12,462 nucleotides of DNA from Undivivens sp041652635. Lineage in GTDB: Bacteria; Omnitrophota; Gorgyraeia; Gygaellales; Profunditerraquicolaceae. Below, one piece after another: positions 1-7,349 of this stretch; the stretch's first letter is position 1, and each line of letters opens with the position of its first letter. The notes beneath the pieces were generated by a model. That model was not told the origin of the DNA. It searched no databases and saw only the letters and a program-made list of their open reading frames with translations. Where the stretch lies: the NCBI GenBank assembly GCA_041652635.1, contig JBAZGW010000041.1, positions 1-12,462 of the forward strand. The letters are read 5' to 3'. A program made the position numbers and the translations under genes.

Positions 1-47
1 TGATCCACGTGCCCCATAAAAGTCACTATCGGGGCCCGCGGCTTCAA
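1..47 (-). CDS. infB: infB, GTPase-domain part (starts here, runs off the window edge)
   Basis: The 15 complete codons downstream of the TAA at 48-50, in the same frame as the preceding open frame, read LKPRAPIVTFMGHVD, and the last two bases begin a His codon. This is the linker and first part of the G1 loop (GHVDHGKT) of bacterial translation initiation factor IF2, the GTPase that brings initiator tRNA to the 30S subunit and promotes subunit joining. The reading continues outside the window. If it is translated separately, the codon directly after the stop (45-47) is TTG, a possible start, with AAGGA four bases before it; that spacing is short. The alternative is that the TAA is a mutation or sequence error and the gene is one continuous infB. 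Identity of the fragment is firm because the G1 region is highly conserved; the start is uncertain. Confidence 0.8.
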   Translation of the reverse strand, partial: MKPRAPIVTFMGHVD

Positions 48-788
48 TTATTCCTTTTTATCCGGGGCGTTATGCATCCCCAGCGTCATTTCTTCCTGCC
101 CCGGAGCGGGCACGAACTTTAGCCCGTACTTGGCGCACAATAAACAAACCGTCGGCTCATCGAGCATCTGGTTTATGGTAGCCATGATCCGCATATCCAT
201 CAGGCATTTCAACAGCGCCGACGGTTTCTCCTGCATCTTTACCGCCAAATCTTTGACTGTTATGGGGATATCAAGCTGCAACTCTTTCTCGGCCGGTTTT
301 TCCGCCTGAGGGACAGTAACCGCCGGGTGGCTCTCCGTAGACGGGATTATCGCCGCCGGCTTGGCGTGTTTGCTATCCTTAACGGCAGGCTCCACGGGCT
401 TAGCCGGAGGAGACGGAGTATGCTTGACTTCTGCCGCTGCGGGTTTATGTTCAACGGCAACGGGCTGAGAAGCATGGACCGGAACGGGCTTCGGCTCCGG
501 CTTTTGCGGATTGGCTGCTTTATCTTTAACGGCGGCAACGGGTGCCGCGGCTTTTTCCGGGGTCTTCTTGCGCACGGTCACCGCGCGTTTGCGCGCCGGT
601 TTCTCGTCTATCTTGACGACCGGGACAGCAACGGCATTATCGGAAGGCAACGCATCTTTCTTTTTCACGCTGCGCTTCACCGGCTTCACAGCCGTTTTAT
701 CGGCACTCTTCTTCGCGGCAATAACCGTTTTTTTCATATCTTTAGGTTCTTCTTTCTTTTCTTTTTTCGGATCTTTCTTCAGGGTCAT
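48..788 (-). CDS. infB: Translation initiation factor IF2, N-terminal part, ended by an in-frame stop
   Basis: Open frame of 246 residues. Residues 1-170 are a Lys/Ala/Pro/Val-rich, probably disordered tail. Residues about 176-226 (ITVKDLAVKM through AKYGLKF) match the IF2_N helical domain that in many bacteria lies just before the GTPase domain. After a normal-length linker the frame meets TAA at 48-50, and the G domain follows in the same frame, so nothing appears deleted. The first IF2_N subdomain that opens many bacterial IF2 proteins (RVYELAK-like) is absent. It follows nusA by 50 bp, as expected for nusA-infB. The start is uncertain: ATG at 786-788 has no well-placed Shine-Dalgarno (GGAG is 19 bases away), and Met18 is an alternative. 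A free IF2_N fragment is not known to act alone, so this is either half of a split factor, a disrupted gene or a base error. Confidence 0.85.
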   Translation of the reverse strand: MTLKKDPKKEKKEEPKDMKKTVIAAKKSADKTAVKPVKRSVKKKDALPSDNAVAVPVVKIDEKPARKRAVTVRKKTPEKAAAPVAAVKDKAANPQKPEPKPVPVHASQPVAVEHKPAAAEVKHTPSPPAKPVEPAVKDSKHAKPAAIIPSTESHPAVTVPQAEKPAEKELQLDIPITVKDLAVKMQEKPSALLKCLMDMRIMATINQMLDEPTVCLLCAKYGLKFVPAPGQEEMTLGMHNAPDKKE

Positions 789-838
789 ATCGGTTATAAA
801 GGCAGATCTCCGGCCCGCAAGCCGCTTACGTATTCTTT

Positions 839-2062
839 TTATTTATCCAGCAGATCACGCGCGTCGTTTATAAGCTTCTCCGCCTTTTTTTCTCCTATCC
901 CTTTGACTTTCATCAAAACTTCCGGGGAAGCCCCGGCAATATCCTTAAGAGAAATAAACCCGGCTTCTTTCAGTCCGGCGACGGTCTTCTCTCCAACACC
1001 CGGCAGCTCTTCCAACCGCCCTCCCTCGGACTTTTCTTCCGCGGACTCAAAGGCGGCGGCAACAGGCTCCCCGGCCGTTCCCTCCGGTAAACCGCCCGGC
1101 GCCGCTTCAACAGGCCCGGCCAGGCTGCTCTTTGTCCTGATATCCAATTCCCAACCGATAAGTTTAGAAGCCAGCCGGACATTCTGTCCGTGCTTACCTA
1201 TCGACAAGGAAAGCTGGTCATCATCCACGATAACCTGCGCCTTCAGGTTTTCCTTGTCGAGTTTTATCTCGCTGATCTTCGCCGGAGAAAGAGCCGCTTT
1301 TATGTATTCGCGGATATCTTCGTTATACCGGACTATGTCTATCTTCTCGCCTCCGAGCTCGTTAACGATATTGCGCACCCGGTTGCCGCGCATACCGACG
1401 CAGGCGCCCACTGAATCGACCTTGTCGTTCTTCGACCAAACGGCTATTTTAGTGCGCTCTCCGGCCTGCCTGGCTATGGATTTTATTTCCACTATTCCGT
1501 CGAATATCTCCGGGACTTCGAGCTCGAAGAATTTCTTGACCATATTCGGATGGGCCCTGGAAAGTATTATCTGAGGCCCCTTGGTATCTTTTCTGACCTC
1601 CACTACATATGCCCGAACACGCTGGCCCTGTTTGAATTCTTCACGGCTGGATTGCTCCCTTTTCGGAAGTATCCCTTCCGCCTTACCGAGCAGATCCACG
1701 ACTATATTGCCCTTCTCAAACCTGTAAACGGTGCCGGAAACGATCTCTCCAACCCGGCCGGTGAATTCGTTGTAAATGACTTCCTTCTCCGCTTCGCGTA
1801 TTTTCTGTATTATCACCTGCCTGGCGGTGGAAGCGGCGATACGGCCGAAATCTATGGAATCTATTTCTTTTCCCTCCCTGAACGCCCTGATCCTGCCGGT
1901 CTTGGTATCTATCTCCACCTTGATGTCCTCTTCCTGTTCCGCATCCAGGACCTTGCGCGCGGCGCTGACCAAAGCGCTCTGCACCGCATCCAGCAGGACT
2001 TCTTTCTTTATCCCCTTTTCCCTCTCAAGCTGTTCTATAATAGCCAATAATTCCTGACTCAT
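839..2062 (-). CDS. nusA: Transcription termination/antitermination factor NusA
   Basis: 407 residues. NusA binds RNA polymerase and nascent RNA and controls pausing, intrinsic termination and rRNA antitermination. Domains in order: the N-terminal polymerase-binding domain (1-100, opening with SQELLAIIEQLEREKGI), an S1 domain (about 105-170), KH1 (about 185-262, with VGACVGMRGNRV and GEKIDIV) and KH2 (about 263-310, with GxxG as GKHG at 289-292). An Ala/Gly/Glu-rich linker leads to a C-terminal helix-hairpin-helix pair (349-405, LPGVGEKTVAGL and VKGIGEKKAEKL). This C-terminus differs from the acidic repeats of E. coli NusA and resembles forms in several other phyla. The start at 2062 is 7 bp after rimP; GGGAG at the end of rimP serves as Shine-Dalgarno. 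The stop is TAA. Confidence 0.96.
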   Translation of the reverse strand: MSQELLAIIEQLEREKGIKKEVLLDAVQSALVSAARKVLDAEQEEDIKVEIDTKTGRIRAFREGKEIDSIDFGRIAASTARQVIIQKIREAEKEVIYNEFTGRVGEIVSGTVYRFEKGNIVVDLLGKAEGILPKREQSSREEFKQGQRVRAYVVEVRKDTKGPQIILSRAHPNMVKKFFELEVPEIFDGIVEIKSIARQAGERTKIAVWSKNDKVDSVGACVGMRGNRVRNIVNELGGEKIDIVRYNEDIREYIKAALSPAKISEIKLDKENLKAQVIVDDDQLSLSIGKHGQNVRLASKLIGWELDIRTKSSLAGPVEAAPGGLPEGTAGEPVAAAFESAEEKSEGGRLEELPGVGEKTVAGLKEAGFISLKDIAGASPEVLMKVKGIGEKKAEKLINDARDLLDK

Positions 2063-2069
2063 ACCGAAA

Positions 2070-2549
2070 TCACTCCCTATTCCTGTGTAACACCTGTTTT
2101 GCCATATTAATGATCCCGAAAGACACCTTTACGACTTCTCCGCCGATATCGGCTTCCACATACTCTTCACTCACCTGTTTGACGGTACCTTCCGGTTCGA
2201 CCTTACCGGCAACCGGTTCCTTCAGGAAAAAATGCACGATCGCGCCCTTGCATCTGGCGAAATCCTCTCTCTTTCTTAAAAGCCTGTCCGCTCCCGGAGA
2301 GGAAACTTCCAAAGTATATTCCAATCCCGGCTCGGCTTCGAAAGCGGAGTCGATGATCCGGATCAGGTCCCTGTTCGCCACGGCGCAATCATCCATATTT
2401 ATGCCGCCGTCCTGCCTGTCGGCAAACAAACGCAAGGACAGAAGACGGCCTTCCCTGCGGCAGGAAAACTCCACGATCACAAGACCGCGGCCGCTGCAAT
2501 ATTCTTCAACCAGCACTCTTAAACGCGCTTCCCTATTTTGTGCTTCCAT
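2070..2549 (-). CDS. rimP: Ribosome maturation factor RimP
   Basis: 159 residues, the usual length. RimP is a cytoplasmic factor for maturation of the 30S subunit. The diagnostic segment is YTLEVSSPGADRLLRKREDF at residues 78-97, matching the family's EVSSPGxDRxLxxxxDF signature; an N-terminal alpha/beta domain precedes it and a small SH3-like beta domain (about 100-155) follows. It lies 16 bp after proS, with GAAGGGG overlapping the proS end as a possible ribosome site (about 11 bases before ATG, rather far). The position directly before nusA is the conserved rimP-nusA-infB arrangement. Confidence 0.94.
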   Translation of the reverse strand: MEAQNREARLRVLVEEYCSGRGLVIVEFSCRREGRLLSLRLFADRQDGGINMDDCAVANRDLIRIIDSAFEAEPGLEYTLEVSSPGADRLLRKREDFARCKGAIVHFFLKEPVAGKVEPEGTVKQVSEEYVEADIGGEVVKVSFGIINMAKQVLHRNRE

Positions 2550-2565
2550 TTTACCAGAAACCCCT

Positions 2566-3804
2566 TCAAGAATCCAGCACCCTTTTATAAATTTCCTCTT
2601 TAGTCCCCAACTGTTTCTCCCTGCTTCCCCGCGTCTTAAGCTCCAGTTTACCGCTGTTCGCCGCTTCTTTTCCGATAATTATCTGCAGGGGAAAACCCAA
2701 CAGTTCCGCGTCGTTGAATTTCACCCCGGCGCGCTCATCGCGGTCGTCAAGGATGACATCAACGCCTTTCGCCGACAATTCACTATATACTTCGTAAGCC
2801 TTGGCGGTGATCACGGGATTTGTCATATCCAGCGCTGAGATCACCACTTTGTAAGGGCTTATTCCCTTAGGCCAGCTGATCCCGGACTGATCGTGATTCT
2901 GCTCTATGACCGCGGCCATCAGGCGCGAAACGCCTATGCCGTAGCACCCCATTATGACAGGACGCTGTTTGCCGTCTTCGTCGGTAAAGTTCGCCCCCAA
3001 CGCGGCGCTGTATTTTGTCCCCAGTTTAAAAATGTGCCCGATCTCGAGGGTATTGCGTTTTTCCGTGTTCACACCGCACGACGGGCAATCTTGCTGCTGC
3101 CGCGCGGCCGGATAGGCTTTCGCGCAGGCAGGGCAACAGGACACGCTGTCCTCTCCGCTGGCCGCGGCGACCATGAATTCATGGGAAACCTTGCCGCCCA
3201 TAACCCCGGAATCGGCCTCCACCCCCATAACCTGCAGCCCGCAAGAGGAAAATATGCGCAGGTAGGCGTCGTACATATTACGGTAATTCTTCTCCAGCCC
3301 TTCTTCGTCGCGGTCAAAGCTATAGGCGTCTTTCATAATGAATTCACACGCCCTGACCACCCCGAAACGCGGACGGATCTCATCGCGGTATTTCGTCTGT
3401 ATCTGATAAAGCACTACGGGAAGCTGGCGGTAAGAATTCACGTTGGCCCTCACCAGATCGGTGATCACTTCTTCGTGCGTGGGCCCCAGGCAGATATTCC
3501 TTCCGCGCCTGTCCGTGAACCTGATCATAATATCCGCTATATCCTTTTCGCGCCCGGACTTCGTCCAGAGATCTATCGGCTGCAGAGCCGGTAATAACAA
3601 CTCCGCCGCTCCGGCGGATTCCATCTCGCGCCGCACGACCCGGCAGATATTGTTCAAAACCCGCAAACCCAAAGGTAAATAAGAATAAACCCCGGAGATC
3701 AGCATGCGTATCAGCCCCGCTCTCAGCATCAGTTGGTGGCTGACCGATTCCGCTTCCTGCGGAGTTTCCTTAAGAGTGGGTATGAATGTCTTGGTCCATA
3801 ACAT
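2566..3804 (-). CDS. proS: Prolyl-tRNA synthetase, short form without the INS editing domain
   Basis: 412 residues; charges tRNA-Pro. The N-terminus (TKTFIPTLKETPQEAE, LMLRAGLIRML, GVYSYLPLG) is typical of the bacterial class II enzyme. Also visible are the TxE-type loop (GPTHEE, 108-112), motif 2 (from R140, YRDEIRPRFG to FIMKDAYSFD) and motif 3 (GCYGIGVSR, 286-294), followed by the anticodon-binding domain (about 317-412, VILDDRDERAGVKFNDAELLG). The usual bacterial enzyme is about 570 residues, with a roughly 180-residue INS domain between motifs 2 and 3 that hydrolyses Ala-tRNA-Pro. Here this place holds only a short stretch with C224-x2-C227-x12-C240-x2-C243, which looks like a zinc ribbon. 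INS-less bacterial ProRS is known, notably in Alphaproteobacteria. The start at 3804 has AGAGGG seven bases upstream. The stop is TGA. Confidence 0.95.
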   Translation of the reverse strand: MLWTKTFIPTLKETPQEAESVSHQLMLRAGLIRMLISGVYSYLPLGLRVLNNICRVVRREMESAGAAELLLPALQPIDLWTKSGREKDIADIMIRFTDRRGRNICLGPTHEEVITDLVRANVNSYRQLPVVLYQIQTKYRDEIRPRFGVVRACEFIMKDAYSFDRDEEGLEKNYRNMYDAYLRIFSSCGLQVMGVEADSGVMGGKVSHEFMVAAASGEDSVSCCPACAKAYPAARQQQDCPSCGVNTEKRNTLEIGHIFKLGTKYSAALGANFTDEDGKQRPVIMGCYGIGVSRLMAAVIEQNHDQSGISWPKGISPYKVVISALDMTNPVITAKAYEVYSELSAKGVDVILDDRDERAGVKFNDAELLGFPLQIIIGKEAANSGKLELKTRGSREKQLGTKEEIYKRVLDS

Positions 3805-3822
3805 AAAATGTCCCTCTCACCC

Positions 3823-3839
3823 TGCCGGGAAAGCCGGCA
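3823..3839 (-). other. Intercistronic hairpin between ispG and proS
   Basis: A perfect six-pair stem, TGCCGG and CCGGCA, with a five-base loop (CTTTC read on the minus strand). It lies just after the ispG stop and before the proS Shine-Dalgarno (AGAGGG). There is no T-run after it, so it is not an intrinsic terminator. A role in mRNA processing or stability is possible but unproven. Confidence 0.4.
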
Positions 3840-3842
3840 TCT

Positions 3843-4901
3843 TCAACCTGACCGGCTCATTTTACCGATCTCCGAAGTAAGAACGGCCAGGCAATTCTCA
3901 TATTTTACTTTTCCCACGGGCTTGCCGGATTTAAAAAGCAATCCCTCATTCCTGCCGAAAGCTATGCCGATATCGGCCGATCCGGCCTCTCCCGGACCGT
4001 TGACCACGCACCCCATCACGGCGATCTTTAGATGCCTGCCTCGCGAAACCGGCATGCCGGAAATGGCCCGGCCGAGATCTTTGACTATTTTCGCGAGATT
4101 CACTTCGCACCTGCCGCAAGTCGGGCAGCTTATGACCTCATGGCCGAAAGTGCGCGCGCCGGCGGCCTCCAGAATTAGTTTAGCCGACCTGACCTCCTGT
4201 TGCGGGGTATCCGTCAGCGACACCCTTATTGTATCACCGATCCCCCGCAATAGCAATGCCCCGATGGCGACAGATGACTTTACCAGGCCGTGTTCCGGCA
4301 AACCGGTAGCGGTAACGCCAAGGTGTAACGGATAATCGCACAAGCCGGATATCCGGGTATAAGCTTCCACGGTCTCCCCCGCGGAAGAGGCCTTCAAAGA
4401 AACCACCATACGCGACAAACCATCGTCCTCCAGAATACGCAGGTACTTCAACGCGCCTTTCACCATCCGCGTGACAATATCTCCCCTGCCCTCCGGTAAT
4501 GAACCGGAATTGATCCCCAGGCGCACGGCTGTGCCGCGCGCAACGGCAGCCGCGGCGACATTCGCCAGCTTTTTTCTGTCGCTGATATTGCCGGGATTGA
4601 TCCTGATCTTATCCACGCCGCTATCGATCGCCGCCAGGGCCAGGCGCCAGTCAAAATGTATATCCGCCACCAAAGGTAATGCGGTCAGCTTTCTTATTTT
4701 GCGCAACGCGGCCGCATCCTCGTTATCCTTTACCGAAAGCCTGACTATCTCGCACCCTTCTTTTTCCAAAAGGCGCAATTGGGCGGCCACTTTAGCGACC
4801 GCGGAAGTCTTTACTTTAGTCATCGACTGTATCGCCACAGGATTGCCGCCGCCGACGGCTATCCTGCCGATCTTCACGACCCTCGTCTTTCGTCTGCTCA
4901 T
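3843..4901 (-). CDS. ispG: 4-hydroxy-3-methylbut-2-enyl diphosphate synthase (IspG/GcpE)
   Basis: 352 residues from the chosen start. IspG is the [4Fe-4S] enzyme that reductively converts ME-cPP to HMBPP in the MEP isoprenoid pathway. Seen: an N-terminal TIM-barrel part (GGGNPVAIQSMT, EIVRLSVKD, LVADIHFDW, KIRINPGNI) and a C-terminal cluster-binding part with ISCPTCGR (C259, C262) and GCVVNGPGE (C298, E305). An additional Cys265 follows the first pair. The start at 4901 is preferred over one 17 codons upstream because AAAGAGGAG lies six bases before it and the family N-terminus begins there. Another MEP enzyme, dxr, is in the same cluster. It is preceded by a 181-bp gap with a repeat and followed by proS after 38 bp. 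Confidence 0.96.
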   Translation of the reverse strand: MSRRKTRVVKIGRIAVGGGNPVAIQSMTKVKTSAVAKVAAQLRLLEKEGCEIVRLSVKDNEDAAALRKIRKLTALPLVADIHFDWRLALAAIDSGVDKIRINPGNISDRKKLANVAAAAVARGTAVRLGINSGSLPEGRGDIVTRMVKGALKYLRILEDDGLSRMVVSLKASSAGETVEAYTRISGLCDYPLHLGVTATGLPEHGLVKSSVAIGALLLRGIGDTIRVSLTDTPQQEVRSAKLILEAAGARTFGHEVISCPTCGRCEVNLAKIVKDLGRAISGMPVSRGRHLKIAVMGCVVNGPGEAGSADIGIAFGRNEGLLFKSGKPVGKVKYENCLAVLTSEIGKMSRSG

Positions 4902-4907
4902 TCTATT

Positions 4908-4916
4908 CTCCTCTTT
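4908..4916 (-). promoter_or_regulatory. Shine-Dalgarno deciding the ispG start
   Basis: On the minus strand the sequence is AAAGAGGAG, close to the ideal Shine-Dalgarno, six bases before ATG at 4899-4901. It fixes that ATG as the start and argues against an upstream in-frame ATG at 4950-4952, which would also translate part of the intergenic region. Confidence 0.8.
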
Positions 4917-4929
4917 ACGCCCTGAACTT

Positions 4930-5014
4930 CGGTAATGGTTAAGGTAACGCAACCCGTATCGGTTCTCGGTTACGGTAACGTTTTAAAGCCGTATCCGAAT
5001 GACAATTGACGATA
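4930..5014 (-). repeat. Intergenic repeat copy A (rseP-ispG gap)
   Basis: This stretch of the 181-bp gap closely resembles 7411-7492, in the same orientation. Positions 4943-4993 align without gaps to 7427-7477 with 44 of 51 bases identical by hand, including an exact 15-base block CGGTTACGGTAACGT (plus strand). Further on, TTGACGATA at 5006-5014 recurs at 7483-7491 after a small length change. The core holds the inverted repeat GTTAC-G-GTAAC, and GGTAACG and CGTATC motifs recur within it. No open frame of note covers it. It could be a REP-like or MITE-like element or a structured RNA; the sequence does not decide. Confidence 0.75.
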
Positions 5015-5051
5015 CGCCGGCCATTGAAACGCTGGCAAGGATTAGCAACCG

Positions 5052-5070
5052 AATCCCGGTATTCGGGATT
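5052..5070 (-). other. Dyad downstream of rseP
   Basis: A perfect seven-pair inverted repeat, AATCCCG and CGGGATT, around a five-base loop, beginning 12 bases after the rseP stop. An overlapping alternative pairing, CCGAAT with ATTCGG (5049-5066), shares part of it. No T-run follows on the minus strand, so it does not look like a Rho-independent terminator. It may mark the rseP transcript end or protect it from decay. Confidence 0.45.
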
Positions 5071-5082
5071 TCTATGCTGCGA

Positions 5083-6156
5083 TTAATGAAAAAAGTGCCT
5101 GATCCTGTCCCCGAAGAATCTCAAAATATCGTTATAAGTCACGAATACCGCCATTACGATAAGTGAATACATCCCGATATTGCCGACAATAGCCTCGGCC
5201 CTGTTCGAGAGCGGCCTGCCGCGGATCTTCTCCAGCACCAGAAAAGCCAAGTGCCCTCCATCCAGGATCGGAAAAGGAAGCAGATTGAATATTGCCAGGC
5301 TTAAACTTAACACCGCGGCTAAACTCAACACGGCGCTGACGCCGGCGCTGACCGCTTTTGAAGTGATCACGAATATGCCGACCGGCCCGGTAACCGAATC
5401 ACGCAGCGACAACTTGCCGGTGATCATCCACCAGAACGCCTTGTAGGTAAAGACCGTCAACTCCGCGGAACGCAACGATCCCAGCCTCATCGATTCGATA
5501 AGACCGCGTTTTAATACCGTCGTCTCCTCGGAAGGGCTCACTCCCAGGAAAGCCGCCGCTTTACCGGCCGGTGAGTCCGCCGGCCTGCGCCCGACCGGGA
5601 CATCAAGAAGTAATTCGCTGCCGCCCCTTAAGACCGCCACACGCACGCTTTGGGCGGACTGCCTCAGGCGCATCATCCTCTGGATGTCTTCCCAATAAGG
5701 GGTCTTTTGGCCGTCGATAGAAACGATAACGTCCCCAGCCGCTATACCGGCTTCCTTGGCGCCGTAACCGTCAAGCACCTGCCCGATCTTACCGCTGAAA
5801 GAAGGATAACCTATCCAAAAAACAAGAATAAAGCAAATAATACCGGTGATATAATTCATCAGCGGTCCGCAGAAAACTATCAACGCGCGCTTGAACACGG
5901 GCTGCGCGTAATATTCGTCTTTATTCCCTTTGAACTCCTCCGCGACATCGCCTGCCATTTTCACGAAGCCTCCAAGCGGCACCGCGCAAAGCGAATAACA
6001 GGTGCCGTTGACGGTCCTGCTGAATAAAACCGGGCCGAACCCGAGAGAAAAACGTTCCACCCGCACCCCGGCGCGTTTCGCCGTCAGGAAATGCCCCAAT
6101 TCATGCACGAAGATCAGAACACCAAGGATGATCACGAACATCGCCAAAGAGAACAT
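5083..6156 (-). CDS. rseP: Site-2 metalloprotease RseP (regulator of sigma-E type)
   Basis: 357 residues, an inner-membrane zinc intramembrane protease. The HExxH zinc motif is HELGH at 18-22 in the first membrane segment, followed by AKRAGVRVERFSLGFGP and PLGGFVKMAGD, typical of the RseP/RIP family. A single PDZ domain spans about 122-188 (YGAKEAGIAAGDVIVSIDG). The second catalytic motif, NLLPFPILDGGH, places the zinc ligand at Asp299. Further hydrophobic segments lie at about 96-115, 268-290 and 327-342. E. coli RseP has two PDZ domains; one is common elsewhere. In E. coli it cleaves anti-sigma RseA and remnant signal peptides; its substrate here is unknown, as no sigma or anti-sigma gene is in the window. 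It starts 3 bp after dxr, and its Shine-Dalgarno (GGGAGG) is inside the dxr end, suggesting coupled translation. Confidence 0.95.
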   Translation of the reverse strand: MFSLAMFVIILGVLIFVHELGHFLTAKRAGVRVERFSLGFGPVLFSRTVNGTCYSLCAVPLGGFVKMAGDVAEEFKGNKDEYYAQPVFKRALIVFCGPLMNYITGIICFILVFWIGYPSFSGKIGQVLDGYGAKEAGIAAGDVIVSIDGQKTPYWEDIQRMMRLRQSAQSVRVAVLRGGSELLLDVPVGRRPADSPAGKAAAFLGVSPSEETTVLKRGLIESMRLGSLRSAELTVFTYKAFWWMITGKLSLRDSVTGPVGIFVITSKAVSAGVSAVLSLAAVLSLSLAIFNLLPFPILDGGHLAFLVLEKIRGRPLSNRAEAIVGNIGMYSLIVMAVFVTYNDILRFFGDRIRHFFH

Positions 6157-6159
6157 GGT

Positions 6160-7320
6160 TTATTTCCGCCTCCCGCGGACAAGAAACGCCGCCTTTTGCC
6201 TCGCCCATAAGTCAGCGGCGAATACAGCTTCCAGGGAACTACTTTTAGTATTTTTATGCGCGTCCATAACCCGGGCCACGATCCCGGGGATATCCGTGAA
6301 TCCGATATTCCCTTCCATGAACGCGGCCACGCAGACTTCATTGGCGGCGTTAAGCACGGCCGGCATAGTGCCCGCTTCCCGCGCCGCGGCATAAGCCAGC
6401 CCTAAAGCGAGAAACTTTTTGAGATCGGGCTTCTCGAAATTCAAACTGCCGAGCCTGAAGAAATCGAGCCTGCCGGCTATATTCCCGATCCTCCGCGGAT
6501 ATGAAAAAGCGTATTGTATGGGTATGCGCATATCCGGGACCGATAACTGCGCCATCACGGCCCCATCCTTAAATTCCACCATAGAATGGACGACGGCTTC
6601 CGGATGCACAAGCACTTGAATATCCTCGCAGGAAGCCCCGAATAAATGCATAGCCTCTATGACCTCAAGCCCCTTATTCATCAGCGTGGCCGAGTCCACG
6701 GTTATCTTCCTGCCCATCTTCCAACGCGGGTGCCGCAGGACGTCTTTGAGCCCGACGCGGCGCAATTGAGCCTCCGTCATCCCGCGCAGCGGGCCGCCGG
6801 AAGCGGTCAGATAGATCCTTTCTAACCTTTCCGACGGGTTACAGGACAAACACTGCCAGATCGCCGACTGCTCGCTATCCACCGGCAGTATGCGGACTTT
6901 ATTTTTCGCGCAACGCGCCATGACCAGTCCGCCGGCCATCACCAGCGCCTCTTTATTCGCCAAAGCCACATCTATACCGCGGCCCAGTATCTCCATCAAA
7001 GGAGGCAACGCGGCCGCGCCGCTGACGGCCACAAGCACCAGATCCGCCCTGCTCCTGGTGAGCGCATCTGAAAATCCCCCGATCCCGGCAAAGACTCCCC
7101 TGCTGCCTGAACGGCGGCTGCGGATAAAACGCTCCGCGGCGTTTTTATCACCTATCCAAACCGCTGCCGGCCTAAAGATATCCGCCTGACGCCTTAAGGA
7201 ATCGATACTGGAATTGGCCCCCAGGCCTGCCAGGCAGAAATGAGCGGGATGCCTTTTTATGACCTCCAGCGCGCTGGTGCCGATCGAACCGGTTGACCCC
7301 AGTATAAAGATACGTTTCAT
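6160..7320 (-). CDS. dxr: 1-deoxy-D-xylulose 5-phosphate reductoisomerase (DXR)
   Basis: 386 residues from the chosen start. Dxr is the NADPH-dependent enzyme making MEP from DXP, the first committed step of the MEP pathway. Seen: the dinucleotide loop GSTGSIG (8-14), ANKEAL (121-126), the metal and substrate motif PVDSEQSAIWQ (D148, E150), TASGGPL, and HPRWKMGRKITVDSATLMNKGLEVIEA with the third metal ligand at E219. All catalytic residues appear intact and the length is normal. The start at 7320 is chosen because GGAGAGG lies seven bases upstream and the family begins MKRIxILGSTGSIG; an ATG 20 codons upstream would translate a hairpin. It is transcribed with rseP, 3 bp downstream. Confidence 0.97.
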   Translation of the reverse strand: MKRIFILGSTGSIGTSALEVIKRHPAHFCLAGLGANSSIDSLRRQADIFRPAAVWIGDKNAAERFIRSRRSGSRGVFAGIGGFSDALTRSRADLVLVAVSGAAALPPLMEILGRGIDVALANKEALVMAGGLVMARCAKNKVRILPVDSEQSAIWQCLSCNPSERLERIYLTASGGPLRGMTEAQLRRVGLKDVLRHPRWKMGRKITVDSATLMNKGLEVIEAMHLFGASCEDIQVLVHPEAVVHSMVEFKDGAVMAQLSVPDMRIPIQYAFSYPRRIGNIAGRLDFFRLGSLNFEKPDLKKFLALGLAYAAAREAGTMPAVLNAANEVCVAAFMEGNIGFTDIPGIVARVMDAHKNTKSSSLEAVFAADLWARQKAAFLVRGRRK

Positions 7321-7327
7321 AATGGAT

Positions 7328-7349
7328 CCTCTCCGGACAAAACGTCCGG
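7328..7349 (-). promoter_or_regulatory. dxr ribosome-binding site with an adjoining hairpin
   Basis: On the minus strand a perfect six-pair stem (CCGGAC and GTCCGG, five-base loop GTTTT; 7333-7349) runs straight into the Shine-Dalgarno GGAGAGG (7328-7334), so the 3' arm shares two G residues with it. ATG follows seven bases later. The ribosome site supports the start chosen for dxr. The overlap could modulate translation, but most of the Shine-Dalgarno stays free, so this is only a possibility. Confidence 0.5.

Noticed and set aside
48..50. Recoding of the infB stop (alternative code, selenocysteine or readthrough)
   Set aside because: The codon is TAA, not TGA, and TAA also ends nusA, rseP, dxr and uppS at the expected family lengths, so a reassigned codon is not supported. 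No recoding stem was identified, though the window ends too soon to exclude one fully.
327..1574. Long open frame on the plus strand (about 415 codons) opposite infB and nusA
   Set aside because: It lies antisense to clear infB and nusA domains, is rich in Arg/Ser/Phe with no recognisable domain, and crosses two genes. It is a by-product of codon use on the other strand.
3823..3839. Hairpin between ispG and proS as a terminator
   Set aside because: Short stem, followed by GGGTGAGAGGG instead of a T-run, and within a closely spaced gene pair.
4902..4952. N-terminal extension of IspG by 17 residues
   Set aside because: The added residues come from intergenic sequence, do not match the family, and a near-ideal Shine-Dalgarno stands six bases before the inner ATG.
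5052..5070. Dyad after rseP as an intrinsic terminator
   Set aside because: The stem is good, but no run of T follows on the minus strand.
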